Assembly (NCBI GenBank): GCA_039566865.1
Contig: CM076945.1
Location: 5,817,501-5,881,500 of the forward strand
Source of the DNA: Aurelia coerulea
Lineage: Eukaryota > Cnidaria > Scyphozoa > Semaeostomeae > Ulmaridae
Direction: 5' to 3'
Length of the DNA stretch: 64,000 bases
Positions 1 to 58,556 of the stretch are shown here, piece after piece. The notes under the pieces are model-generated. The model did no database searches. It was not told the DNA's origin and saw only the letters and a program-made list of their open reading frames with translations. The position numbers and the translations under genes are program-made. The stretch's first letter is position 1; the number at the start of each line of letters is the position of its first letter.

Positions 1-371
1 CGTGCTTCTAGTCTAGCCAAGGGTATCCTTTTTTGCAATTTTGGCCTGCAACGGTCTAGGCAAGGGTATCATTTTTGACAATATTGGTCTAGCGAACGGT
101 CATGACATCATATTTGGCACAAATTTTTACAATATTGGTCGAGAAAATGGTCAAAATTGGTCTAGCCAAGGGTACCATTTTCGTAAAAATTGGTTAAAAC
201 AATGGTCAAATTGGTCTAGCCAAGGGTACCATTTTTGTAAAAATTAGTCTAGCCAACGGTACCCTTTTGAAGATGCTCGCGGCAGACCCCTACCCAAAAT
301 TTGGCCAAGAACCCCCCCCGTGGGAGTGCACATCGCGTCAAAAAAATATACTAAGTACCCCCCCCCCCGGG
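1..371. mobile_element. right part of a CCCGGG-ended palindromic MITE, cut by the window edge
   Basis: The interior holds degenerate tandem copies of a roughly 35-bp motif containing GGTCTAGCCAAGGGTACC. The right end is ACTAAGTA followed by a long C tract and GGGGG, matching the right end of the element at 9911-10253, which has ACTAAGTACCC then CCCGGG. The left end and its target duplication lie outside the window. The small open frame at 41-247 is a reading of the tandem motif and not a gene. Confidence 0.6.
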
Positions 372-954
372 GGCTAATACCCTACAGATAAGTTTGAAAA
401 TGCAATTATGGCAGCAGGATGTACAAACCTATACTCATGCACAGTATAATTCTAATATAATCGGCCTTACCCCACCCGCAATTCTTACACTGGAATTAAA
501 AGAATTAGAAAATTGGTCCTGGGGGACATTGGAGGCGACTGCACCCTGCTCCCATCCGGCGCTTCTTGCTCAGCGGGAAGATTCCTTTACCATTATCTCA
601 GTTGAAAGAATTAAATAGCTAACAAGGATAAGGGGGGGGGGGTCGATGCATGTAAAGGGTGGTCTGAACTGATCCTACGTTTTTTAGTAGGATTCAGCCG
701 AATGTTTATTTTCATCTGCAAAGTGCAACTATTGAAACCTTGACACTATGGGGAGAAAAGGAGATCCTCTTCGCTAAAATACCGGTGCATTATATTGCCC
801 ATATTTGGACAAGAAGAAACAAACCTGACACAGCAGCAGTCCACGAAAACATCAATACAACAAAGAGGATCTTTCGGATGCATGATTCTGTTTTTATTTG
901 ATTTGTTCTATACACCATTTTCCCTGCATGAAAAATCCACGAGTTAGCAAATAA
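372..954. repeat. non-coding stretch with a dispersed repeat at 748-950
   Basis: No gene is supported here. Positions 748-950 match 56349-56547 in the same orientation; both start near a TATGGGGAG motif, contain ACCGGTGCA and a TTTGTTCTATACA motif, and end at TTAGCAAATAA. This indicates an interspersed repeat family. The copy here is interrupted immediately afterwards by the TTAA-flanked element starting at 955. Confidence 0.5.
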
Positions 955-3089
955 TTAACCCTATTCTACATGGGGAGGGGGCAAAAAGGCCCCCCCCAAC
1001 CATACTTCCTGTAATTAATCTTAAACTAACCATGATAAAACACTGGAACTTGAGGGACTTTTAACCCTATCCAGACTGGGGGGGGGGGCTCATTCGGCCC
1101 CCCCACATACTTAACTGAGCACTGCTCCAAATTGGTTAAACGAACCAGGAAATGGTTTTTTGACTTTTAGTTTCTATCCTTTTGAAGTGTGATTTTGTGT
1201 GAAATTTTGAAAAAAAATTCAGGGGGGTGGGGGGTGGCTGTTTTTTCAGAGTGGTTGGGGCCAACTTTTAGGTAAGCTGCTTATGGATGTAATTCCAGAT
1301 CACCTCATAATTCTTTGATAGTATCCTTTTTACTTTCTATACTTATAATATATAAGGTCTCTTTAATTTTTTCCAGGAACAATAGACCAATTATGTGTCA
1401 CGTGACCTCATCTATGACGTCATCTTTAAGAAAATGGCAAAAATTAGTTAGCGGTCTTTCTGCAAGGATATTTCGACCCCAAATGTTTTAAATCGGCAAT
1501 AAATAGATTAAAGCTGATCAACAGGGTTGTTTCAACCTAAGCTATGTAATTTTGCTTGAATTTTGTGCACCATTGGTCGCAAATGGTATAAGATTCCCCG
1601 GGGGTATTCTCTCATAGTACTACTAACGATCAGTTTTCATGCATATCTTGAGAATCTGTTTTACAGTGAGAATTGTTTGACTTGAAAGTGTTTAGTTTGT
1701 CAAGATATTATCAAAATTTCACCAAATTACTATCCTCAACCCCCTATTTCCCCCTTCCTTCTTCCTTCCAACTCATTTGCTTACTACTGGGAAAAAATGC
1801 TGATGTCAGCATTTTTTGCAATAATCAAAACAAAAGTTTCAAAAGGAAAAATGAAGTATGCAACGAACACTTATCATTGAAGTAGCTTTCATTGTAATAT
1901 GTGGAGAAATTCTCTATTATGGCTGCATTTGTCATTTTTCGGAAGAACAAGAATTTCAATGTCTCTGTCCGCCATCTTGGATTTGCGAAAATCAAATATT
2001 TTCATCTTCTAACAATGCTTTGATTGGCATAATTTGGTTTCATGAATCAATCTTAGAAAATTATAAAGATTTAAAAAAAAGTTGATTTTTTCATTTTTTT
2101 CGTGAACACGTGCCAGTTGGTCTTGAATAATTATGACGTCATATCTATTTTTAGAATTATTTTTGTGAAAAATGATAGATCATAAGCACGGCTACCTGCG
2201 TGGTGAATTTCATCTTTGTAAGTGAAGGAATGGCGATTTTAGAGAGGGGGGGCTGAATGAGCCCCCCCAAGTCTTCTTGTAGCTGAAAAAGCCCAGTCTG
2301 GATAGGGTTAATCAAATTTAATATTGCATCAAATTAACAATAGTTCATTGTTATATAATTGGTCACGTGACAATGACATGCCCATATTTGACAACAGGTC
2401 TCTCAGAAAATCAGTAAAACATGCATAACTTTTCTCGTACACATCTGGTTTCAATGCAATTGGTACCAATCAGTTTGCCTTGAAGTCTACTTTCAGTTGA
2501 TATGTAAAGTTTTGTATTTTCCTCACATCAGCAAAATTTAAGATCTATGACGTCATACTTATATATGACGTCATATTTATAAAAACATATGAAATAATTA
2601 GTGCATTATGATCAAAATTGACTAATTAACAAATGAAGATCAATTTCATATCGTTGCTATCACTAAAAACGTATTTAAAATGCCAATAAAGCATCAACTA
2701 ATTTGTTTAGGTATCAACCATGACTTTCATTGACAATTGTGAAAACAATAGAATTCAAAAAATAAACTTTTGACAGTTTTCATTAAGAACAATCAATATG
2801 TATCATATCTATAACTTTAAAGTTATTTATTGACTATTTTTGGTTTAAATATTTTTAGGAGGAGAGCCAAAATCAGCAATTTCCATTGTTTTTGCGTTGC
2901 CTAGCAACAAATCATGTGACATATGATGCCATTTTTAGAATCATAATTGCTTGGTAATCATGTGTACCAAGTTGCGTTGCCATAGCCACTTCGGTTGCTT
3001 AGAAAATCTGGGGGGTGGGCTTTTTTAGCCCCCCACCCATGAGAAAGTGGTGCTTGATTTATCCATGTAGAATAGGGGAATAGGGTTAA
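955..3089. mobile_element. TTAA-flanked non-autonomous DNA transposon (outer, piggyBac-like ends)
   Basis: The left end reads TTAACCCTATTCTACATGG followed by a G tract and a C tract (a subterminal hairpin). The right end at 3010-3089 holds the mirror hairpin and ends CATGTAGAATAGGGGAATAG then GGTTAA. TTAA target sites and CCCT-type ends are established features of piggyBac elements; Kolobok elements also use TTAA. No transposase frame is present. A second element of the same family is nested at 1061-2311. The interior carries TGACGTCA motifs, as does the related element at 52264-53154. Confidence 0.6.
1061..2311. mobile_element. TTAA-flanked element nested inside the 955-3089 element
   Basis: The ends are TTAACCCTATCCAGACTGG (1061-1079) and its reverse complement at 2293-2311. 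Just inside each end is a G7-11 / TCATTC / C7 hairpin (about 1080-1106 and 2246-2267). It lies between the left end and interior of the outer element, so it inserted later. Short open frames at 1673-2085 have no recognisable domain. Confidence 0.65.
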
Positions 3090-3134
3090 AAAGGTAATTG
3101 TTTGTTTGTCGACTTATTTTACATATTACATTGC

Positions 3135-3610
3135 AGGGACGTAGGAAGCATCTCAAACTTTGGGGGGGGGGCACGACATTTCAAGGGAACTTTTTCATTA
3201 AGCTAAAGGGGCACTTCCTGAAAAGAAAAACGGCACTTCTTTGTTTATTGCAAAATCTTCTGAAAGAATTAATTCTAAATTTTTGTGAATATTTGACGCA
3301 TATGCTGTTGAGAGAATGAGTATGAAGCATCGTGGCTTACCTGACTTCATTGTACTATTGTATCATTGCTCTCCAATCTTGCCTGATCCAGTGATTTTCC
3401 GGTTGTAAAAGAACCAACACTGAAGAAAATGAGAAGAGAAGTGCGTGCTTTCCTTTTCACTGAAATAATCAGAATCCCCGTCTAGAGAGTCATGTGCGAT
3501 GCAAAGATCCCATTGCTATGAAAAACTTGGAGCCGTTCCGTTCTGATGTTGCGTTATAAAGACAATAGGTAGGGTTTGCTGTTCAATCATTACCCAATTA
3601 TCAAAGGCTG
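3135..3610 (+). repeat. dispersed repeat, copy 1
   Basis: The left part (GGGACGTAGGAAGCATCTCA, G tract, then GCACTTCCTGAAAAG) recurs inverted at 25955-26078. The right part, including GCCTGATCCAGTGATTTT and AACACTGAAGAAAA, recurs in direct orientation at 60570-60990. There is no coding capacity. Together the three copies outline one interspersed family about 470 bp long. Confidence 0.55.
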
Positions 3611-4498
3611 CGAAGCAGCAATATAATTACGGTCAATTGTGTTAGCTCACACACTATGGCAACTGTAAGGGTTGCCAACAACATATCTAAAATGCAACAA
3701 TGATACTCAGTAAAATTAGCTCTTGATGATTTGGGGAGTTTCTATTTGAGTCTCCGTAGGTATTGTATGACGCAAGCGCAATTGCAAAGTTATAAATAAA
3801 AATCCTTTATCAGTTGCACTTGAATGCCACAGGAATCGCTCATCAAATCCCTTTGTTTTCCGTGTGAAGTAAACTTGCAATAACTTTACATCAGCGAAAA
3901 CCGCGCTAATCCCATAAAAATCATTAACGAGAAAAATAGAAATAAAAAGTCGTTCTTGTCCGTGGAGAAAAGGCACATGCAGGTTTTTTTATAAGAAACT
4001 TGGATCAGCACTTAGTACTAAAAGTTTCTTAATTCCGCATGAAAATTTCGGTGTTCTAGTAGTAAAAGTTTCTTAATTAGTTTCTTCTTTTTGAGCCTAA
4101 AATTGCAATATTGTTTAAATTTGAGGCTTCTTCTGGACAAAGGGCTTCCATTTTATATTGAAATTGTCATCACGAATAAGCCATGCACATTTCAGGCAAA
4201 AATTACCAATTTTTGCAGTTAAAAGTTAAAAAAAGATGAAAGTACCTTTGTTTGAGAAACATAGAAGCATGCAGAAATTGAATTTAAGAGTTTGTTAACT
4301 GTTCTTGAGCGTAGTACTAGAGTTTCTTAAATATTTGGTCATCGTAGTACTAGTTTCTTATTATTAAAAAAACGTGTACTTGTATTTTGAATGAACCAAG
4401 AACCATAGTTACTGAAGAAGATGAAAATCGAAACGTTTGAAAAGTCATAGTGTATTTCTGAATTGTATTTTGAATGAGATACGCTCTCTATTGCTGAC
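3611..4498. other. no gene seen; repeat-like AAGTTTCTTA motifs
   Basis: The motif TAGTA.TA.AAGTTTCTTA occurs at about 4012-4035, 4057-4080 and 4311-4371, suggesting a decayed repetitive element. At 4411-4432 the string ACTGAAGAAGATG...ATCGAAACG resembles the terminal sequence of many Penelope-like elements but lacks the CTGATGA core. The open frame at 3716-3976 has no recognisable domain. Confidence 0.3.
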
Positions 4499-4506
4499 AA
4501 AATGAC

Positions 4507-4953
4507 CCCGGGGGGGGGGTACTCCCATTGTGGCCTGACAGGGGGGTCCAGTCAGGGTTAAAGAGGGCCAAAGCAAATATGTTGAAGAATACCCTCAAAT
4601 GGTACTTTATTTTTTAGTAACCCTCAAATGGTAGTTCCTGAATCTAAAATTGGGCCATTTGGTAGTATCTAGTAGTGAACATTTTCTGCAGTTTTTCAAA
4701 ATTTTCTATTGTAAAAACTGATTGAACAAAGCAAGAAAACTTCAAAATTCATTAATAATAATTGCTGCAACGACCATATTGCCATGCGGAGGAGGCTACT
4801 AAGTTGAAATCTTGTGACTGGCCAGGGATCTTGGAATTACACCAATTGGTAGTATGTGTTTGACAAATATAGGGCCATTTGGTAGCCATTTCGTAAGACC
4901 CTCAAGCCAACTGAGCCCCCCTGTTAGGCCATAATGGGAGTACCCCCCCCGGG
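4507..4953. mobile_element. CCCGGG-ended palindromic MITE with 8-bp target duplication
   Basis: The ends are CCCGGGGGGGGGGTACTCCC and its mirror GGGAGTACCCCCCCCGGG. Exact 8-bp direct repeats AAAATGAC flank it at 4499-4506 and 4954-4961; this length is typical of hAT transposons. The interior contains degenerate copies of an AACCCTCAAATGGTA motif. There is no open frame. Confidence 0.75.
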
Positions 4954-5017
4954 AAAATGACTAAACGGGAAAACATTATAGAGCCTCTTAAAACAATGGC
5001 TATGGCACCGTTGGCAC

Positions 5018-5187
5018 GAAAATGAGTTTTCCTAGCCTGCGTACAGACTATGCCCAAGGAAAAGGTATACCTTTTCCTTAGTTAGGTATTGTCTGCACGC
5101 AGGCTAGAGTTTTCCAAGCTGTCCGAGTTTTTGACGTAGCCCATAAAGGCCGCCTAAAACTCGGACAGCTTGGAAAACTCATTTTCG
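5018..5187. repeat. palindromic element with a 74-bp MITE nested inside
   Basis: The arms CGAAAATGAGTTTTCC and AAGCTGTCCGAGTTTT are mirrored by AAAACTCGGACAGCTTGG and GGAAAACTCATTTTCG. The left arm is split by a second palindrome at 5033-5106, so the host arm resumes at 5107. Confidence 0.6.
5033..5106. mobile_element. 74-bp MITE, 9-bp target duplication
   Basis: The ends are TAGCCTGCGTACAGAC and GTCTGCACGCAGGCTA. The 9-bp direct repeats GAGTTTTCC (5024-5032 and 5107-5115) flank it exactly. A 9-bp duplication is typical of Mutator-like elements, so this is probably a minimal MULE derivative. The centre is a perfect hairpin around GGAAAAGGTATACC. Confidence 0.65.
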
Positions 5188-5425
5188 AGGCCCACGAACT
5201 AGTCTAATCATAAACTAAGTTTATGTGCACACAAACGAAGATTATGTCATTTTTGTGCAAACGTCGTTCCATATACGTCTGATTCGAAACTCGCATTTTG
5301 GACTCAAAATATTATCTGCTGGATACAAAAACAGCATCAGATCTCTTAGTGCTCAACGGTGCACAAGCACTCACTCTAGCTATATATGATTAGGCTTGAA
5401 AGCAAACTACACGGCCAAGTACATA

Positions 5426-5650
5426 CAGTCGTAAATTACTTAAAATTATTCATACCCATGCCATGGAGTATTTTGAATCATTATATTTGCAGAACAATTC
5501 GCAAAATATTTATTTCTTAAAATGTCTCTTGTTGTGCCTATTTTCAGCTTTTTGTCATATTCTTACAAAACTTCAGCCTCATTAAAATTGGTCCTGAAAT
5601 ATAACGATGTAATATACTCGGAATTTGGCATGGGTATGAATGATTTCAGG
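5426..5650. mobile_element. Tc1/mariner-like terminal remnant
   Basis: The left end TACAGTCGTAAATTACTT continues into ATTCATACCCATGCCA, and the mirror TGGCATGGGTATGAAT lies at 5626-5641. A TA followed by CAGT is the usual start of Tc1/mariner termini. The right end is degraded and no transposase is present. Confidence 0.4.
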
Positions 5651-6488
5651 CTTAAAGTGCTTATGCAACCAAATTATCAATTATGATATATTCCTTTCAT
5701 TGCAACGTAAATAAGTTCATTGTTATTGATCCAATTGAATTTGATGGGCCTAAGTTGTTTCTACTACTCTACCTGCTGTTATCCATCGTCATGGACCCTA
5801 CACCAATTTGTCAAATTTAGTAAAATGCGTCAGAGTAATACCAGGAGTAGCCTACGAGTAGACCAATTATCCTAAAGAATAAAGGGTCTACGAAATAAAG
5901 AGATAAATATTGCTACGGCTGCCCAATTACTTATGTTAATCCTCTATTCAAATAAAGTGTGAAACCTGTCTAAACAAAGGCTGCATAAATTAAGTTCTAG
6001 AAATCTGGAACTGCAGTAGCAAGTTTTCGCTCATTAAGAGTGAAATAATCGCTGTCCTTTTCCAGTCAACATTTTGCGAAAACTCAACGTGGCGATGAAT
6101 TTGAAGTCGTTTGGGGACATTCATTGTTTGCAAATTGACTGAATTCTATTCTTCATTCAAATGTCGTGCTCCAAAGCATATTCGGAACTCGATTTGTTCA
6201 CAACCTCCAAAACATGGACTGGAACAGAAGGGAATAGTCTGAGAAATGAACAAATCCCCATATTTTTGAAACTGTTTTTGCGGACAGTAGGCATAACAAG
6301 CAACGTCTCTAAAGACAGCTGAGCCTTTCAGCTACATGCTCATGCTTTGCTTGTGATCATTAAATTTGCTTTGAGGAAATTATGAGCGATCTAGCTCGTG
6401 AAGTATTTATCTGGGTCACTCGGTATTATTCCACCAACTGCTTCTAAAGAGTCAAATATTTTGAAACAGATTTTAAAACTTTAATGCA
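5651..6488. other. no gene seen; downstream flank of the EGF gene
   Basis: Stop-rich, AT-rich sequence without recognisable repeats or domains. It lies 3' of the EGF gene's stop codon and may include its 3' untranslated region. Confidence 0.4.
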
Positions 6489-6494
6489 TTTAAT
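6489..6494 (-). promoter_or_regulatory. candidate poly(A) signal ATTAAA
   Basis: On the minus strand ATTAAA occurs about 47 nt after the EGF gene's stop codon. A second ATTAAA follows closely. This is a common variant of AATAAA; the true cleavage site cannot be told from sequence. Confidence 0.3.
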
Positions 6495-6540
6495 GTAAAT
6501 CAAAGTCATTACTTAAACATGGGAAATAATAATGTGTTTT

Positions 6541-54211
<47,671 letters not shown>

Positions 54212-54443
54212 CTGCAATAACAAGACACATTGGTTAGAAATATTGCCTGCGATCGAGAAATTGTTTCACCATATAAAAAATTGCCAAATTTCGATTATGA
54301 TCCTATCACTGAAATTTTCTATCAAAGAGAAAGACACAGATATACATCGACTGGCCGCTAGAAATAGGCTCAAGAAAATGCCTCGCACGCATTGTTTCTG
54401 TAGCTACACAATAAAACAGCACGTCTTACAGTTATGAAATACG

Positions 54444-54791
54444 CCCAGGGGGACACTCGGCACATACACATACGGGGAGGCCAGTCCGAGAAATTTTCAG
54501 GAACCCCAAAAATATCAGTTTAGTTTCATTACAACCCAAAAATATCAGCTCATTTTATACCTTGACATCTGTCAACGATCATAAAAGATCCTGAAACAAT
54601 GCAAATTGACGCCAGGATTGCCTCTAAAGAACCCAGAAATATCATTTTCACAATAGTTGATGCCCAAAAATGTCAAAAACATAATTTCAATTTATTTGGA
54701 CCCAAAAATATCACTTTCGGCAATATTCTGACCCAAAAATATCGGACTTACCTCCCCGTATGTGCATGTGATGAGTGCCCCCCCCCCTGGG
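54444..54791. mobile_element. CCCGGG/CCCAGG-ended palindromic MITE, 8-bp target duplication
   Basis: The left end CCCAGGGGGACACTCGGCAC, with CATACGGGGAGG inside, is mirrored by CCTCCCCGTATGTGCATGTG and a C tract to CCTGGG. Exact direct repeats GAAATACG flank it (54436-54443, 54792-54799). The interior is a degenerate tandem array of ACCCAAAAATATCA motifs. Confidence 0.8.
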
Positions 54792-54799
54792 GAAATACG

Positions 54800-55072
54800 A
54801 TAGGGTATATATTTTCAACTTGGCTCGGGCCAGCTTCTACTCGTGTTGATTCCCTTAATATATTTTGTCAGTGATTCATAATGTAGAGAGTCGATTCTCC
54901 AACTCGCTGATTCAGCTTTAATCCTATTCTAATAGGTAAAGTTCATTCAAAGAGAACAGCAATCTTCTTATTTTCCGCGTCATTCAATAACAGAACTCTC
55001 ACGTTCAACGTATAATTCGCAGTCTTTCAAAATCTGAGTAGAAATATTTGATGAAGCATTTGAATTCAATTT
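54800..55072. other. no feature seen
   Basis: Stop-rich sequence without repeats or EGF patterns. Confidence 0.35.
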
Positions 55073-55303
55073 TTATCTTGAGGCACTCCTTGATAACTGT
55101 TGTGAACCTTGGCAATTTAGTTGTTGATGCGATCCAGAAGCAACAGAACTACTACCACTTCGCAAATCTTCTTTCAATGCTGCTTCGAGTAAAATTAGAC
55201 CGTATGTAATTTTCTCCTTTATTTCTCTTGCTTCTTCTGCTTCCTTGTTGCTATCTTCGTCATTCGAATGTTCTATCATCAAATAAAAAATATGTTCATC
55301 CAA
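55073..55303 (-). pseudogene. unrecognised open frame interrupted by a transposon
   Basis: 76 residues after an internal Met: acidic, with a predicted helix (EAEEAREIKEKITYGL) then a Ser/Gln-rich tail. The frame is open to the edge of the TTAA element at 55309-55872, beyond which (55873-55943, minus) another open stretch begins MSMNFDDDNPDRFKGKDAR. The two parts may once have been one short coding region. I do not recognise the family; it may itself be repeat-derived. Confidence 0.3.
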
Positions 55304-55308
55304 TGATT

Positions 55309-55872
55309 TTAAGGTTACGGTAAACGTTTGTAGGCCAAAAATGTCGATTTTCGGATTTCCTCAGATCTCAACAGCCCAACTTTTGAGAAACACAAAGATA
55401 CCATCTTTGGGAATAACAGATATGTTGAAAAGGGAGAAATCTTGATTTAAAAGAAAAAAACTGCAATTTTCGAAACAAAGTTTTTTCGATGTGGTTCCAA
55501 TGTTGATCCTGGTTTTTTGACCTATTAGGCCTCTCGCGTGCTTGAACACAAGTATGAAACCACACAATGTATATCAATTCCTTTGTTAAAATGGGTAAAT
55601 TTCTTTTTAAGCCCTAATTGCTTGAGTCAGATTTTCGTACCTCAAACGCAAGGGTACAAAATAGCTTTGAGCGTGGTACATTCTTTTAAGCAATGAATAT
55701 GCCTGGAAAGTATCATTTTACAACATTTTCCAATTATTCTGATATGGTTAGAATCCCAAAATTCTTGTGCATCGAATCGAATTATATATAGTTTAGCTAG
55801 ATTTCGTTACTAGTGTGGCTTTTAGGGAGAGAAAACCAAATCTCGTGTTACAAACGTTTACCGTAACCTTAA
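55309..55872. mobile_element. TTAA-flanked MITE with GGTTACGGTAAACG ends
   Basis: TTAAGGTTACGGTAAACGTT at the left is mirrored by AACGTTTACCGTAACCTTAA-type sequence at the right; TTAA occurs at both edges. The ends differ from the CCCTA family. No transposase; the frames at 55361-55577 have no domain. Confidence 0.6.
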
Positions 55873-55943
55873 ACCTTGCGTCTTTTCCTTTGAATCTGTC
55901 TGGATTGTCGTCATCGAAGTTCATTGACATTTTCCTCTTTAAT

Positions 55944-56162
55944 TTTGTCTATGACATATATTTCTTTGCATGTTGATGAAGTTAGAAAACAATATGATGT
56001 CATCAGTCCATAGTTCTGATTAAAATGATAACAATGTTTGTTTTGCATGTGGTACGGCGTAGGCATATGTAATCAAGTAATTCATTAAAAAACGACAATG
56101 TACTCAGAGCAGTGGCGAATTTAGGGAGCAAGTGGGGGCAACTGTGGTCTAAATATTACAGA
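55944..56162. other. no feature seen
   Basis: No open frame or repeat recognised. Confidence 0.3.
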
Positions 56163-56338
56163 TATGAGATACGGTTTGTCCGAGGAAACATATGTGTCCC
56201 CCAGTGCAGTAGGTTAATGCTCATGCGCCCGTCAGAGTTCGAACCCAAAAGGCTACTGCGCATGAGCATTAACCTACTGCACGGGGGGGGGGGCACATAC
56301 GTTTCCTCGGACAAACCGTATCTCGTCTCCCCAACAAG
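56163..56338. repeat. foldback palindrome with ~75-bp arms
   Basis: GAGATACGGTTTGTCCGAGG and CAGTAGGTTAATGCTCATG are mirrored by CATGAGCATTAACCTACTG and CCTCGGACAAACCGTATCTC. The loop is about 30 bp. A C5 in one arm faces a G11 in the other. Frames here (56112-56581) are palindrome readings. Confidence 0.7.
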
Positions 56339-56348
56339 TGGGCAACAA

Positions 56349-56547
56349 GTATGGGGAGAATAGGAAATCTTCCAAGCAAAACACCGGTGCAATATGACGA
56401 GAAGAAACGAACCTGATACAGCAGTAGTCCAGGAAAACATCAATGCCATGAAGACGAGTGTTTGGATGCATGTTTCTAGATTTGTTCTATACAGCATTTT
56501 CCCTGCAGGAAAAATGGACGGCTTAGCAAATAAGAACCACTTTTTTC
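56349..56547 (+). repeat. dispersed repeat, second copy of 748-950
   Basis: Begins TATGGGGAGAATAGGAAATC and ends CTTAGCAAATAAG, collinear with 748-950 with many substitutions. No coding capacity. Confidence 0.5.
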
Positions 56548-56812
56548 GAAACAGCCTGTTTGGCCTTCCATTAAAACCCATACAAGTTTTTTATGACGGT
56601 ACCATTTCTCAACAAAATCAGCCTAAGGTTTCTTAAAAAGTGGTTTCTATTTTTGCGGATTCTTACTGAACATCACGATCAAAGAGCCATTGTCAACCAG
56701 ACTGATGAACGAATGAAAAGGGAAATAAAAGATGGGTGCGAGTTATTCCCCATCCTTACACCAATCCAATGAAGTCCAAGCAAGCCCTTGTGATACCGTA
56801 TTTGCGCTGCGC

Positions 56813-57154
56813 CCGGGGGTAACTTCAATAGGCGGATTACGAGAGTGTGCCAAATTGAATTTTAAAATCATACCCTAAAATTTATGAATTTTCACAAGCC
56901 ATACCCTAAATACGGGCTATTCAAGATAGACACCCTAAAATTGTGACAAAATTCAAAATTCTTACCAAGTATCTGAAATTAGATAAAAATTTAATACCCT
57001 GAAGCGTTATTCTTCTAAAATGACACCCAAAGTTTATGTCTATTTGTGATCTTACCACAAATGACACCCTAAAATTCATTTTCAGCCTGAAAAAAGGTAC
57101 CCCAAAAAATGGCACATCCCGTATATGGTAGTTACCCTACCCCCACCCCCTGGG
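56813..57154. mobile_element. CCCGGG-ended palindromic MITE, near-perfect 8-bp target duplication
   Basis: Starts CCGGGGGTAACTTCAATAGG and ends GGTAGTTACCCTACCCC then CCTGGG. The flanks CGCTGCGC (56805-56812) and TGCTGCGC (57155-57162) match at 7 of 8. The interior repeats ATACCCTAAAATT-type motifs. Confidence 0.65.
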
Positions 57155-57767
57155 TGCTGCGCAAATAATCGTAGCTTCATCCTCAATTTTGTGATAACTT
57201 GACTTCTCGAATCATGCTTTCAGTGAAGAAATCTGCCAACCGTTAAAAAAGAAAGGAACCATAAACCTGCCATTGCTTAGGCCAAAGACCGTAAAACCGG
57301 TTGCATTCATCATTCGATTCCACATTCGATTCCAAATTCCATCACCACATAAGACTCCATGGTTAATTCCACAGTTCATCCCACATTTTAGAAGGGCAAA
57401 GGCTATTATACACTTTATGCAATTTGGACAAAACAGATCTGTTAGGGCCTCCCACACTCATCAGCTGCTACCAATAACAAAGAAATAGCCGAAATTGCAG
57501 ATGATTTTGAAGGTCAGCTGGAAATCGCGGTATCAAGGCAACGAATTGTTTATCTGAGGCCAGTCAAGCCCCGTTTCATTAGCCTTCGTGCAAGACTGTA
57601 CGTTTCATTTACGTGTTTTCAGATTAAAATAGTACGGAATCAATCATACCGTTCACCGCTTTAGTCTTTCGTTTCTCGGGGGAGGGGTATCTTGGGGGAG
57701 GAGTATCTTAGTTTTTTTATGGTATGCAATTGGACAGCAGTACTTTTTCCAAAAATCATTTTCAGAT
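57155..57767. other. no gene seen
   Basis: A short cluster of degenerate ATTCGATTCCACATTCGATT-type repeats at 57306-57335 is the only structure noticed. The Cys-containing frame 57212-57457 lacks EGF spacing. Confidence 0.3.
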
Positions 57768-58043
57768 TTAAAAGACAAGTCCCGGGTTGGTATGATTGAT
57801 CATAAATATAAGATAATACTGCTATGAATGATGTATGATACTCTTTTCCACTTTCTTAAAAACAATCACACAGCCTCGCTTTCGTTTGCGCAATATGACG
57901 TCACTTCGCTCAAATTGCTTATTTGAATACGTAATTTCACAAGGAGAAGGCTAAGAATAGTGGGAAAAAGTATCATACATCATTCATAGCAGTACTATCT
58001 TGTATTTATCATCAATCATACCAACCCCGAACTTGTCCTTTAA
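57768..58043. mobile_element. TTAA-flanked MITE with ~75-bp arms
   Basis: TTAAAAGACAAGTCCCGGG followed by TTGGTATGATTGAT is mirrored by ATCAATCATACCAACCCCG and ACTTGTCCTTTAA. TTAA lies at both edges. Arms reach GATACTCTTTTCCAC / GTGGGAAAAAGTATC. Confidence 0.65.
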
Positions 58044-58556
58044 GGAATTAAAGGTCCTGCTCCAGAGATAATTTTGCAAAAGTGTACGAAATACAGGAAA
58101 TGCTTCATAATTTCCAGAATTATGGCCCAGAGTTTCACTTGAGCAACGGAATCAAGGCTCTGAAATTCTTTAGAATTTGCGGAATCTTTCGGGGAAAATT
58201 GCACGTCCCCATCAGAACGTAGGTCAAGATTCCCCCCCCCCCTGACTTCCATTTACACTAAAACGTTTCGTAACCAGAACAAAGGGAAAATGACTTCGTA
58301 AACGGCACAATTTGAATGGGGTTTGAAACGTTTGAAACGCTTGAAACAGAAACAAGTTCGTTGTGGATTGAAAGGGAGGCAGATCTTTCTTTTGCTCTCT
58401 TTGAATCCGGAGCGTTGTTGTTCGGAGTTCAAGCATTTGCACTGAAATGCTTCATTGCTGAAAATGTTTGCGCTGTTAATTACGAAATTCCCCCGTTGTT
58501 AACAGAGAAAGTAACACATTTTGAACCGGGATGAGAAGACGGGAAACGCTTTACTA
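58044..58556. other. no gene seen
   Basis: Frames at 58040-58534 on both strands have no recognisable domain and overlap each other. Confidence 0.3.

Noticed and set aside
4411..4432. Second hammerhead ribozyme
   Set aside because: It reads CTGAAGA where CTGATGA is required, and no Penelope coding remnant is nearby.
57212..57457. Cys-containing minus-strand frame as a further EGF or signal-peptide exon
   Set aside because: The cysteine spacing does not fit EGF, and the Asn/Arg/Trp runs come from short ATTCGATTCC-type repeats.
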